From assembly GCA_030490835.1 (NCBI GenBank), contig CM059975.1, forward strand, positions 30,288,133-30,352,132: 64,000 bases of DNA. Reading direction: 5' to 3'. This DNA is from Annona cherimola (taxonomy: Eukaryota > Streptophyta > Magnoliopsida > Magnoliales > Annonaceae). Below, piece after piece: positions 36,053 through 47,771 of this stretch. Each line of letters starts with the position of its first letter. The first letter of the stretch is position 1. The notes beneath the pieces were generated by a model. The model made no database searches. It was given only the letters and a program-made list of their open reading frames with translations, and had not been told where the DNA came from. A program made the position numbers and the translations under genes.

Positions 36053-36518
36053 TCTAAAAATTTTTCATATCAAATTTTATCATTTTTCAAACTCACCTTA
36101 GCTAGTTTATATACATAAATCGACTCTTTTACACCCAGTGTCAAAAGAAAATGGGACCCACTTGGACATGACATAAGGGAATAATTCGAATTCCACAATC
36201 TTTTTGGCCAAAAGTACGCATATATTTTGCTTGGCATTCAAGCTATTATATATTGCTTCCAATCAATGCATGGATGCATATCCAAACATTTCATGTCATT
36301 TTACATAAGGTGGTGTTTTGAATTTGAAATGGAATATATTCCTAACGTATCCAAATCGACCTACGTGGATGGGAACATTTACCTTCTTTTGTTGGCTTGC
36401 TGAATAGCTGGAGCACGGTCGTCGTTTCGGGTGTTTTCTCCTGCCTACTCTTCTCTCCCAGTCCTGTCGGGCTGATCATGGACAATGTTTTGAATCCAGC
36501 AGCAGCTGGCAAAATCCA

Positions 36519-36990
36519 CATCTTTTTTTTTTTTTTCTTTGATTATTTTAGTTTGCTGGTGTTATATAAATTAATTAGGAAGTAATTTATACACATATAA
36601 GAACTCTTAATGAGTTAAAAATTTTGGTTACTAAAAAAGCTTTAACTTACTCATCATTTTTTATCCAAGAGATAAGGGTAGTCTTACCCCTCCCCACCCT
36701 CAGCAAAATGCTAAAAGCAGCGAAGAAGAAAACCATAATTCATTCAAAAAAAATTTCGATGTCTTTGCAAAACGCATCTTGGATACACTGTGGGAAGTCC
36801 TCCCCCCCCCCCCCCCCCCCCCCCCCCCACCAATATGTATACACCCCTAACTCCGTGTTTAGAGCATTTTTAACTGTATTATGTGTAACCAGATTACCTA
36901 TACGTGATACATGTGTAAAATCATAGTGTCTGAACTTTCTACTGATCTCTGTAATCTTGTCCACAAGATGTCCAATCGTAGACAACACCT
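36519..36990 (-). pseudogene. 5'-truncated LINE 3' end, RNase H remnant
   Basis: On the - strand from 36988, the frame reads LVDKITEISRKFRHYDFTHV followed by SRIGNLVTHNTVKNALNTE, the C-terminal part of the RNase H (RVT_3) domain of plant LINEs, where H-V-x-R-x-G-N-x-V-A-H is conserved. Here one expected Ala is Thr. The frame then crosses a run of Gly codons (the poly-C tract) before EDFPQCIQDAF, a usual C-terminal block. The + strand T-run at 36521-36537 lies where the LINE poly(A) tail would be. Remnant only. Confidence 0.75.
36802..36828. repeat. Poly-C tract, 27 bases
   Basis: An uninterrupted run of 27 C on the + strand lies inside the LINE RNase H remnant. On the - strand it reads as Gly codons. 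Its length may be a sequencing estimate. Confidence 0.95.
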
Positions 36991-37102
36991 TATCACCACC
37001 CGTAAAGAAATTTTTTTCAATTAGTATTTATATACAATATGACAATTGATATTATAATTAAGTATATTCACAATCCTCAAATTATAGAGAGATATTTTGT
37101 AA

Positions 37103-37504
37103 GAGGAGTGATCCTGTTAACCCGGGCTAAGTAAATGTCTCACGTAGCTCACCTAAAAAATTCTATTTAAAATAAATTTTTTATTTTTTTCTTCGTACAC
37201 TTGTTTATCTAAGTCTATTTAATATATAAATCAAGTTTTACCATTTTTGGATATGTGTATATATTTTTTTAGATTTTTAAAAATAAGGGTATTTTAAATA
37301 AATATATACACGTAAATATTTAAAAATCTCAAAAAAAATAGATAAACATATTCAAAAATGGTAAAACTTGGTTTATATGTTAAATATACTTAGATACATA
37401 AGTGTACCAAGAAAAAAGTAAAAAAAAAAAATTGTTGTAAATAAATTTTTTAAGGTGGGCTAAGTGGGGTATTTACTTAGTCCGGGTTAACAGGAGCACT
37501 CCTC
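37103..37504. mobile_element. MULE-type MITE, second copy, 9-bp TSD
   Basis: Ends GAGGAGTGATCCTGTTAACC (left) and GAGGAGTGCTCCTGTTAACC (right, reverse complement), as in 9404-9714. The flanks ATTTTGTAA (37094-37102) and ATCTTGTAA (37505-37513) match at 8 of 9 positions. Inside, inverted AAGTTTTACCATTTTTGGAT cores. Confidence 0.88.
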
Positions 37505-38660
37505 ATCTTGTAAATACTCTTATACCGAGAGAATTCTGTTAAACCCCACACATGAGAAAAATCTGTAAAACTCGCACAAAGGCCGAAGGAAATACCGGCA
37601 TGTAGGCTGGGAGAGTCGATACCAGTCTGCCCATTTGTGGCAACTGAACTTAGCTGGTATCGTAGCACCTGTAAGGAAATTAAACAGAAGTAAAAAGTCA
37701 CTTTCACAAATAACATCTTTGTAATTAAGCTCAATTACCCATAAGATATGCAGCAGCATAGCCAAAATTTCCATCCATAATGAATGAGCTCGTCCTCTTC
37801 ATTTCCAGCTCTTAATAACGATTGCTCCTCCTCCGAATTTCTGATAACAGCACCAGCACTGCATCAATTTGTTATTGTATTTATACCTGCATCGTCGTTG
37901 AGTTTTACCTTTCCATGAGAGGGAGGCCTCCATTTAACTTGATTCAAGTGAGAAAGAAAGATTTATTTATTTTATTTTATTTTATTGCTAATTTAAAATT
38001 TTTTTGCTCTGTAAATTAATTAGCTGGCCTAGACCCAATGGTAGATTTAGAACCTTTCGCCATTGGTAAGGTGACAATTTGACATGGAGGAATTATGTTA
38101 TTATTTGTGAGACGCAGTCGTGTTAAAATAAATAGAATTTTGAAATAGTTTTGAAGAATTATATAATTTTTGTTCACCTACGTAGATAAGCCTTTGCCTA
38201 TACCACTATCAGGTAGCTAAAAAAAAGTAGATAAAATTAGTGGATCCCCAAGTCATGTACTTCATTAATTCCGTTGTCTTTTGTAGTGGAGTAGAAATGG
38301 CTCAATGAGGTTGTTCAGTCCTTGCCAGTACGGCTAGCATGCAAATTAAAAGCTATCCTTTGGGCACCAGATCATCAAGCAGCATGGCCCACATGCATCC
38401 ATGATGGCTGAGTCATGGATGCATCATGCATGCACTCTTTCACCCTTTCTCGCTCTTTGACCGTGGCGTGCATGAACCTGGAATTTCCATGTACTGTTGC
38501 TTTTTAATTATTAATTAAGATCGGGGAAGCTAAGCTAAATGAGCACTTTTCGAGATTCTATCACTAAATCGTTAGACAAGATATGTAGGTATATCATATT
38601 GGCACTTAGCATTTACCAAGGAATGCTATAAAGAACCATGTAACTCCTTTAATTTTTAAG
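37505..38660. other. Intergenic with a dispersed repeat
   Basis: The segment 37530-37660 (AAACCCCACACATGAGAAAA ... GGCTGGGAGAGTCGATACCA) has the look of a dispersed plant repeat; a diverged relative may be at 46890-47060. Open frames here lack domains. Otherwise nothing recognised. Confidence 0.35.
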
Positions 38661-39105
38661 ATGTTGATTTTTGATGGAAAATATAATCCATTCATTATAT
38701 TTAACATCATTTTTTTATCTAGGAGGTCAAGTTTCATCCCAATCAAGTATGTTTATAGGCTATATTTGTTGAAAAAATATACATATTCATGTGTAAATTA
38801 TGAAAAACGTTTAGATTCATTTATAAATATACTAGAATGTAATAATATTTTATGGAATTATTTATTTCCCAACATAGAAATTATTTCTATGCGAATAAAT
38901 AATTTTATGAAGTATTATTATATGCTAATATATGTATAAATGGATCTAAGTATTTTTCATAATTTATATATAAATATATTTTTTTCAACAAATGTGGCTA
39001 TGCACGTACTTGTTTTGGACAAAACTTGGTCTTTTACCTAAACAAATGATGTTATATACAATGAATGAATTAAATTTTTATTAAAAATTAAAATCTTAAA
39101 ATTTA
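38661..39105. mobile_element. Long-TIR element forming an almost complete palindrome
   Basis: Left arm (TTCATTATATTTAACATCAT, TAAATTATGAAAAACGTTTA) and right arm (inverted ATTCATTGTATATAACATCA, TAAATTATGAAAAATACTTA) are about 200 bp each and leave only a short centre at about 38880. A half copy of the same arm follows at 39380-39640. Confidence 0.75.
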
Positions 39106-39629
39106 AAAGTGCTATATATATGCACATATTACTATTTTCTAAGTCCACATAGCCAAAGCATCGGAGTAACTTGTTATCACTAAAATATTTCTATCTCTGA
39201 AATTCAAAAATATAAATACATATTTCCAAGGATGATAAATCTTGTTATATAAATTAAACATATTTAAAATAATAATTTTATGAAAAATAAAAATTTAAAG
39301 AATTCATTTTGAATAGAATTATCTCTATTACTAAATGAGTTTGCTTCTAAAGTATAGGTTTTATAAATCTCATCTATTTTTTCCACTTTGATTATTGATG
39401 TAAAAATCTACTCTATTCATTATATTTAGCATCATGTGTTTAGATAAGAAATTGTTTTTATCCAAATCAATGAAGTGAATGAGCTACATTTTTCTTAAAA
39501 TATATTTATATGTAAATTATGAAAATGTCTCAATACATTTTACATATGCATTAGGATTTAATAATATTTTATAAAATTATTTATTTATATGGTAATGACA
39601 TTTTAGACAATTTAGATACTAAAAAAACG

Positions 39630-39937
39630 CATCACAAGAAAATAAGCTCGTAGTGATTTTAAAAATTGTCACTATATGTAATAATTTGTACTATGATGTC
39701 ATTATAATTAAGTTACTTAATCTATCACGAAAGGCTTTTGTGACGTGTTTTTTGAATTTTTTATTAAAAATCATACTTTAGTGACAATTTTTGTCACTAA
39801 AATGTTAATTTTAACAATAAATATTATATTAGTGTCGCTAAAAGTTAGTTTTTAGTGACATTATTTATGTTACTAAATAAAGTTTTTTTTGACAAAAAAT
39901 GTTAAGTGTCGCGAAAAGTGTGAACATTTTTGTAGTG
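39630..39937. mobile_element. CACTA-like MITE, diverged
   Basis: Starts CATCACAAGAAAATAAGC and ends ACATTTTTGTAGTG, the CACTA-type outer ends, with internal inverted GTGACAATTTTTGTCAC-like motifs. Flanking triplets (ACG and AGA) do not match, so the TSD is not confirmed. Confidence 0.65.
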
Positions 39938-40139
39938 AGAATTCTGAAATTGATATTTCACATCAACCATTTTATTATGTTAATTTTACGCATTTGCAGA
40001 TAAGGCTTACGCATGATAATATCAAGCAAATTATAATTAAATAAATTATATTAAAAACAATGGATAGAGTTACATTAATCATCAAGATAAGCCAAAATGA
40101 TAAAGCTTCATAAAAGTAAGTTAGGGGAACTCTTACTAG

Positions 40140-40748
40140 CACAACAAAAATTTTAGTTATTGGCAACCAAAATTTTCTTATAAAAAATTAATGTTTAGTT
40201 GCCATAATTGATAGTATATGCTGTATAGCAATTATTAAGAAAAAATTTGGCGGCTAATAGTTTATAATTTTTATACTTAGCATGTGTTTATTATTCGATA
40301 AAAATTTTGAATAAAATTTTTTTGTGTAAACTTGTTTATAATAGGAGAGGTGTGTGATATGATACAGATAATGATGATGACTAAAGAGAATAAAATTAAA
40401 ATAGGTATGATAATTGTAAAAATAATTATTGAAAAATATGATAGTTTTATAGAAAAATATGAAGAAATCATTATAAAATATAATAGTTGTGGAGAACAAA
40501 AAAAAATTTAAATCGACAAATTCCATTGAATGCCAAACAAACTCTTAGGCAATGAAAATTTTGTTTTGTTGGGAAAAATTACAATATGCAAGGAAAATTT
40601 TTCTTAGTTGCGAAAACATCATTATAAATAAAGAATACTTTACTCATTTATAAAAGATAATTTTCTTTGCATATATATTTTCCTTAATAATAATAATAAT
40701 TTTTTGGTTGCCAAATAAGGATTGCTAAAAAACCAACTTTCTTTAGTG
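40140..40748. mobile_element. CACTA-type MITE interrupted by a GTTTGG-type MITE
   Basis: Outer ends CACAACAAAAATTTTAG and TTTCTTTAGTG match the family of 35025-35336. Inside, 40279-40546 is a complete copy of the GTTTGG-type MITE (start GCATGTGTTTATTATTC, right end GAGTTTGTTTGGCATTC as reverse complement). The inner element therefore inserted after the outer one. Outer flanks TAG and TAA match at two of three bases. Confidence 0.75.
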
Positions 40749-40801
40749 TAATACACACCAATTAAGTGAAGATCATTCATCCAAGGAGTTATTCCTGCTC
40801 A

Positions 40802-41083
40802 CACTTCAAAATTTTTGATTTTTTACAAAGAAATTTTTTTGCAAAAGGTTGAAGTTATGGTTGTTTAAGAAAAATTTAGTTACCAATAATTTATGGCATT
40901 TTTCATATAGTAAGTATTAAGAAGAAATTTGATTGTCAAAAATTCTATTTAAGGAAATTTTAAGTTGATTGCGAAAAAATTATTGTAAGCAAGAAAAATT
41001 TTCCTTATCTGTAAAATATCATTATAGGCAAGAAAATGACTTCCTTGCTAGTAAGGATTGCGAAAAAGAATTTTCTTGCAGTG
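40802..41083. mobile_element. CACTA-type MITE, 3-bp TSD TCA
   Basis: Starts CACTTCAAAATTTTTG and ends ATTTTCTTGCAGTG. The flanks TCA (40799-40801) and TCA (41084-41086) are identical. The interior resembles 35025-35336 (ACCAATAATTTATGGC, GCAAGAAAAATTTTCC). Confidence 0.85.
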
Positions 41084-42414
41084 TCATATGTGAGACCATC
41101 TATATGTAGGGTAATCCACAGCATGGGCAAATACGTACACGATCTGTCTGAGTTACGTTACAAGAAATTAAAAATACTAATGTCATGAGTTGCTTGAGAA
41201 ATAAAATCCCAACAATCCAATCGATTAATTAAAGGACAAAAAAATAATTAAGGACAGTCGCTAGCTGGCTTGGAGGAGTTTCTCATCAGTCAAGTTTTTT
41301 TTTCTTGGATTATATCCACTCGCAGTTATATTATAATAATTATTTTTTCGATGAAACAGTCGTAGTTATATTATTGATGAAAATACAAACACGTAACTAG
41401 TTGATGATGATGGTGAGGCTAGGACACCTGATGGATCTGAGTTGTTTAAAAATCCGGCCAGATTGAGGAATCTTCCTTTAACTTTCAAAGAAGGAAGCAT
41501 CTGTTCTCTTTGACAGTTTCTCAACTTGGCATTGTTTAATCTTATAAGCGAAAACAAAGGAGCATCTATTCTCATTAGCGGCTTACTATTTGGCATGCAT
41601 GCATGGGTGCTTCATAGTTTGGACTTCCAACTTGGTTTAAAGGTTAACTACAAATATCACCACAAGTTTTACTTTTATTTCCATGTCATATATTTATAAA
41701 ATAGCAGATATAGCCTATAGTTCTCAAATATGATAATGTCATGAATTTTGCTGATACGTTTTATCAAAATACTTAGCCAAAACCTAAACCCAAAAAAATA
41801 AAATTTTGATGTATACGATTATTAAAATATGAAGTTATAAGAACATATAATCGAAATTTTTTTTTACATGAAAGGGGAGAGATCAATTTAGGCTTTAGCT
41901 AAGTATATTTTGGTAAAAATGTATGGACAAAACTTAAGACATTGTAATATCTAGAAATGAGGTGTGATTCTTTTAGGCTAGCCTAAGTTATGCCTTATTT
42001 AGGCGGATCAAAAAAATATTTTTTTAAATTTTTTTTATGGACATGTGAAGTTAGATGTATTTAACCCATAAACCAAGTTTTACTATTTTTGGATGATTTT
42101 AGGTATTTTTTATTTTAAACACAATGACATTTTGGCAAATCTCTGAAAAACAAAAAAAAGTATGTATTACGGCCGGATGCATAGTTATGCCCATGCGGCC
42201 GGACTGCCGTATAAAATCGCGGCTCTTTTGAAATATAGTGAAAACGTATAGCTATATGTGTCGTTTTATCAATGTGTGATCATATTTAGAAATAGGGGTA
42301 AAATTTTATATTAAATTTGAAATTAAACTTTAGATTAATTAATCTTATTTACGTTATGAGAAGAGGAGTTAGTTTTTCAATGTTTTAACTTCCGGAAAAA
42401 CTAGATGTTGACAC
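41084..42414. other. Intergenic with half hairpin-MITE
   Basis: From about 41955 to 42130 there is one arm of the hairpin MITE family (TTTAGGCTAGCCTAAGT, then AAGTTTTACTATTTTTGGAT) without its partner. The rest is AT-rich with nothing recognised. Confidence 0.45.
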
Positions 42415-42767
42415 AGTGCACTCGGGTGCACTTAGCTTCAGTACACTTGGATGCTTTAACCCTTATTTTAAATTTTTTTTGAAAATTTTTTATGCAACTA
42501 TTAATCTAAATATATTTAACATGTACATCAATTTTTACCATTTTTGGAGTATTTCAGATATTTATTTTTTATATTTGAAAATTAGTGTCATTTTAATAAT
42601 TTTAAATTGCCTAAAATGCCACTGATTTTCAAAAATCAAAAATAAATATCTCGAATACTCCAAAAATGGTAAAAAAAAATGATACACGTGTTAAATACAC
42701 TTAAATTAATAATTGTATAAAAAATTTAAAAAAAATAAAAAATAAATTAAATGCACCCGGGTGCACT
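42415..42767. mobile_element. Hairpin MITE with GTGCACYCGGGTGCAC ends
   Basis: Ends AGTGCACTCGGGTGCACTTA and AGTGCACCCGGGTGCATTTA (right, reverse complement), each nearly palindromic. Inverted ACCATTTTTGGAGTATTT cores flank a CCTAAAATGCCACTGATTTT loop region nearly the same as that of 8797-8952, so these are two copies of one subfamily. Confidence 0.85.
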
Positions 42768-43369
42768 ACATTAGCCTCAACCTGAAAAAACTCATATGCG
42801 ACTATGTCTTTCAGTCAAATTTACATTTGGTTATCAATAGTTTGTTGTCAAATACAAGCTATTGCATTTAATATTACGGCAATTGTATAATAATGGTTGC
42901 ATGGAGATTTTCATGTATCTCGTTGTTTTATTTTAAAACATTTTTTTTTCAAATTTAACCTTTTCTATATAATACAAATTGTTACCACTTGTTATCAAAG
43001 ATCATTTACATTAGAAACTTGAATTCTATATATAAAAAAAAATTAGCATCTTTTGAGTGTTAACGTATAGCCATTAATTTTTTTCAAAAATTTACAGTAC
43101 ATGTAAAAGTTTCAATACTTGTTATTTTTGGAATCGTAAATTAACAGATATAGATAAACATAATAAATTATTTTGATTTGAAGAAATTTAATTAAAATAA
43201 AGAGACTAAACAGACATCCCTATGCACTTGGTTATATAGAATCACTACCTTTATTTATTTATTCGGCAAATATGCCCACAAGGTTTCACCTATATTATAA
43301 ATATGTCCCTAAATGCTAATTATGGAAAATATACTTGTCTAGTTTAATGAAACCTAATCATTTCGATTT
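42768..43369. other. Intergenic, no gene recognised
   Basis: AT-rich, no coding frame or clear repeat ends seen. Confidence 0.3.
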
Positions 43370-43700
43370 GAAATGGCCTTATTTCAAACCGATCCAAAAA
43401 TATTTTTTATTTTCTTAAATTTTTTATGAATCTATTAATTTATAATTCAAGTTTTACTAATTTTGAAGATATGTGTATATTTATTTCGGATGTTTAAATA
43501 TAGAAGTATTTTAGTCATTTCAAATTATAGAAATATGACTAAAATACTTCTATGTTTAAAAATTCAAAATAAATATAAAAATATCTTTAAAAATGATAAA
43601 ACTTAGTTTATAGATGAAATATATTTAGATTAACATTTTTATAAAAATTTTGAAAAAATAAAAATGCGTTTGTTTAGATAAGTCTGAAATTATCATTTAG
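43370..43700. mobile_element. Hairpin MITE with GATTTGAAATGGCC ends
   Basis: Inner palindrome TATTTTAGTCATTTCAAATT / inverse near 43525, and GATTTGAAATGGCCTTATTT outer motif. Related to 17566-17900. Outer limits are approximate. Confidence 0.7.
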
Positions 43701-43837
43701 CTAATTTCATAAACTTTGCAAGTACTCCATCATCGTCAGGATTTTGTTGCAATTCAATTTAAAATTTTGAAAAATTCAACATCTTCCCCAACAGTAGTTG
43801 CCACAGCTATCATAGGCGTCACTACCATCCTTTACCT

Positions 43838-44573
43838 AGGGGGTGGGAATCAGGCTGACCGTAGTGGGTCAGGATATGCCCAACTCTAATTCTACTTTTT
43901 AAAAACTCAGTTTGACCCTATTTTTATTGCATGTTATAACAAGGTCGGTTTGACCCTCACTTTTTCTTAATAAGTTCCTGGACAAACTTCGGGTTGGCAT
44001 CAAACTGGTTTTGAAAGACCAGGTCAGGTTAAAAATACGAGTTAAATAAGACGACTTTAAGAATTAATATACCTATCAAACATAAAAATACATTTATACT
44101 AAATTTAAATGTCATACGTTTCAATATTTTACTAATTATTAAAAAATACATCATTACTAAAATAAAAAATGAAAAAGTATAGTATAAATTTATTAAAATA
44201 GGTTAGTATACAATTATACGTAAGAATTATATATATATGTGCAAATTCCTCTCATTAGTTCTTATAGTGTTTTTTTGATAAATTTATTCTTCTACTATTG
44301 ATATAGTTCATTATTAACAAATATGAAAATTTAAAAGCAAATAATAATAAGATTTAATCATAGGCTCATAATTTTTAATAAATTAATATATGCGGGGTGG
44401 GTAAGGACTCTTCGAGTTGGAACATAGTCAACCTACCCCGACTCTATTTTTAATTCAAGTCAAAATTTCTAATTCATCCCTTTACCGAGTCAAAAAATAT
44501 TAGTTTTACCTGGTCAAAAACAAGTTGGGTTAAGGTCGGTTCATGAGTCGACCCATCTCAATTCCCACCCCTA
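43838..44573. mobile_element. hAT-like non-autonomous element
   Basis: Ends TAGGGGGTGGGAATCAGG and TAGGGGTGGGAATTGAGA (right, reverse complement), the TAGGGGTGGNAA type end of plant hAT elements. The 8-bp flanks CCTTTACC and CTTGTACC match at 6 of 8. Subterminal GGTCGG / GGGTCGAC motifs; interior AT-rich, non-coding. Confidence 0.7.
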
Positions 44574-44828
44574 CTTGTACCACCATTGTCGACCATCCGA
44601 TAGTTGATCGGCAAAAAACTAACAACCAGTGGTGTGGGAGCTCGCATAGTAGCTATGGAGGCTAGATGGAAGGCGCTAGGGCTAGAATGAGAAACACATG
44701 GAATTTCATCATTAAAAAAATAACATAGTTGAACAAAAACCTAACATAATGTGCATAATACAAGGTGCACCTAACTTTGCAGTTATGTTTGCTATTTTGA
44801 TATACTTAGGAACATAGATGCAATATAC

Positions 44829-45015
44829 CAATCGGGTCATAACTCAATTGGTGGTGGACATGGCCTATGCTCTTGTGGACACAAGTTCAACCCTTAGTGG
44901 AGTCGACTTTGTAGTGAAAGTTTGTTGACTCCCATGTAAATAGGTAGGAGCTTATTGTCTCCCCCATAAATTATTAAACTTTATTGTAATATTAAATGAG
45001 ATGTAATATTTTACA
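44829..45015 (+). mobile_element. tRNA-derived SINE
   Basis: Internal RNA polymerase III promoter parts are visible: an A-box-like TAACTCAATTGGTGG and a B box AGTTCAACCC about 40 bp later. The body ends ACACCCAATAAAAAAGG. It is a non-autonomous retroelement depending on LINE proteins; LINE remnants are present in this window. Confidence 0.75.
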
Positions 45016-45569
45016 CCCAATAAAAAAGGAACATAGATACAATATAATTATAACTTCTTAGTCATACATGCAAAAAATCATTTAATTTAGGTTATACTTT
45101 ATATGAAATAATTAGATTTATTTTAAATAGGATCTACTTTGATAATGAAATTGAAATTTAACCATTTATATTGTTTAAAATATTTTTTCATCATAGTATC
45201 AAAATTTTTTGAATCCAAGGTAGGTTGTACTAGGTTAAAATTATATACGTAAATTATTAAAAAAACCTAGTTAATTTATATATGCATTAAAATGTTATAA
45301 ATATTTATAAAATCATCCACAAAGCAAAAACATTATAGATGGCATAGATGTTGAATTACTGGCTATAAGATTAATACATAAATTAAATAATTTTATCATG
45401 TTAAGTTTACATATTTTCACATGGAGGTCATTCATATATTTGTTTTGGAAAAAATTTAATTTCCTAGATAAGCAAACGAATCTAAATGTAGCATGTAAAG
45501 TAGATTTCATATCATGATCAAAGTGAGCCATTTTTAACTAGTTGTTTGGTAGAAGTGGAACCCTTTAAG

Positions 45570-45805
45570 GTGCATTTGGTAAGAAGTGAAAAAATGAAAA
45601 AAAAAAATTGTAGAAAAAATGCTGAAAGGCTAAGAGATTGACATGATAAAAAGGGCACTGATTATGAGAAAAATGAATAAAGATAAGATAAATAGGATAG
45701 TTGTACGAAAAGATGTAAATATAGATTAGAAAATGAAGGTAATAATAAAAAAGTTGGATATGTAGGTGTTAAGATGTTAAATCATATCAAAAGGGTATCA
45801 GATAA
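45570..45805. mobile_element. GTTTGG-type MITE, forward copy
   Basis: Starts GTGCATTTGGTAAGAAGTG and has the family lines AAGATAAATAGGATAGTTGT and GAAAAGATGTAAATATAG. Right end decayed. Confidence 0.65.
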
Positions 45806-47544
45806 TGTAGGAAAATTTTTGTTTCCCTTTTACTGGCGGACCTTAACAGTTTATAATATTCATGATGACCCATGCACGCATCCACAGAGAAAATATTGAT
45901 GGATCGATAAAGTTGCAGATATACAATTTGCGGTGGTATACAATTTGAGGTGGTCCATCTATCAAGCTATCTAGATACTAAAAAAATATTATGATCACGC
46001 TGGCTTTAATTTAATTTTTGGGACTTTCCTTTATTTGTAATTGATATATCTGCGCGATCTCTAAATCGAGAAATATATATCGGCTTCAAGTCACCCACCA
46101 CAGATGGATTTATCCATTTGGGATGGGGGAGACAAGCTTTAATTCCACTCTGAAAAAGCCAGGGTCGGGGTTAGCATACTACTGAGCTCGACCCCGACAA
46201 GCTTTATAGAAAGAAGTAGTGGTCCACTCGTCTTATATGGATGACTAGAATATGTGCTGTGTGAATTTTCTACTTCCCATCCCCCCCTCCCCCCTCTTAC
46301 TTTGCTCAACCTACGTTGATTTGGACTCGATTTCATTTCTAGCCAGTGCAAACAAGCTAGCAAGGGGCAAGTCAACATCATACCACAGCATTATATATGC
46401 AAAGATATCACTTACTCTTTCTCTATCAATCAACAAACTCTTTTCACATTGGACTAGCTATATATGTGTAAGATCTATAACCAGATATGAAGATAGAAAA
46501 AAGTTTGCACCTCTTCTCTATTCATATACATATCAATCCAGAAGCCATCATAAATATTATAACTGGCTTAATCAATAACAATTTTTTATGATACCGTACT
46601 GTAATGCCAATACAAGAAAGTCAATATTTCGCAACTTGTTTTTAGTGACACATAACAACTTTTTAACAGATACTTATAATTAGTGATCTAAATAGTTGTT
46701 GTTGAGACAACTGCAAAAAAATGTTATTATTTTTTAAGGACAAGACTTGTTGCTAAAAAATTTTACTTTTAACACTGACTTTTAAAAATTGTAACCAAGA
46801 AAACCTTTTAGAAGTGACTTATCATGATTTTTGTTGATAGGTATTTATATACATCACAACAACTCATATTACATTCAAGCATATTCATAACCCTCACACG
46901 AATGAAGGAAAAATTTTTAATAACACCTCACATGGGAAAAAACTACAAATATCTCCACCAATTGGAGGAAACAGACCTAAATAGGAGAGAAAAAGTTCTA
47001 ACTCATGATCAGCTAACAACGGGCCAATATAAGTTACCATCGGGGTACACTACTGGTGACGGCTTACCATGATTTAGCTTTAACAACATTTGCAAATTTT
47101 CTCAAACGCAACAATTAATTTGATTACATTTAATATGTGCATTTGATGTTATTCGTTTGCAAATAAGTAAATCTAGTAAGGAAACTGGTTGTATATTTGA
47201 CTACATACAAGCTGTTGCATGTGAATAAATGCAGTCATTTTAAAAAAAAAATTTGCTGCACGTAATGTAATTATAGGCAACTAAAATTTTGCTGCATGCT
47301 ACACTACATGTAGCAATTTCTATTTGACTACCAATGCTATTAAGGTTTAGCTGCGAACGTCTTTTAAGTTAATTCTATTTATCATATCTGCAGTTAAATT
47401 CATATTTTTCTGCAATTACATGGTTATCTGTAAAAAAAATTTAGCAATCATATTACAAATTAATATATAGTAACACGTTTTACAATGGGTAAGTTCATTT
47501 TCTTCCTCTGTGCACTTATCCGACATGTAATTAATTCGCTCTTA
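45806..47544. other. Intergenic, no gene recognised
   Basis: AT-rich with scattered weak repeats (a TAGTGACAC.. / ..TGTAACC region near 46640-46800; a dispersed repeat near 46890-47060). The open frames at 46139-46578 have no domain and look like chance frames. Confidence 0.3.
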
Positions 47545-47771
47545 GCGTGTTTGTTTATACTAAAAATTTTTCAATCCAAAACTTTTACTCTTCATAACTA
47601 TCCTATTTTTAATTATTTTTTATTTTTTCTATACAACTACTCATGCATCTGATTTATCTATTTCAACTTTATTTTTTTTACTCCATATCATTACCCTTAC
47701 ATTTTTTCTCATTTCAAAAACTTTTATACTAAAAACTTTTCACCAAAAGTTTCATCACTTTCCAAACGCAC
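47545..47771. mobile_element. GTTTGG-type MITE, inverted copy
   Basis: Ends GCGTGTTTGTTTATAC and GTGCGTTTGGAAAGTGATG (right, reverse complement). A poly-A run (47788-47808) follows shortly after. Confidence 0.75.

Noticed and set aside
37477..37774. Two overlapping - strand frames of about 84 codons
   Set aside because: They lie in a dispersed repeat whose phrases recur in plant genomes, and no domain is seen.
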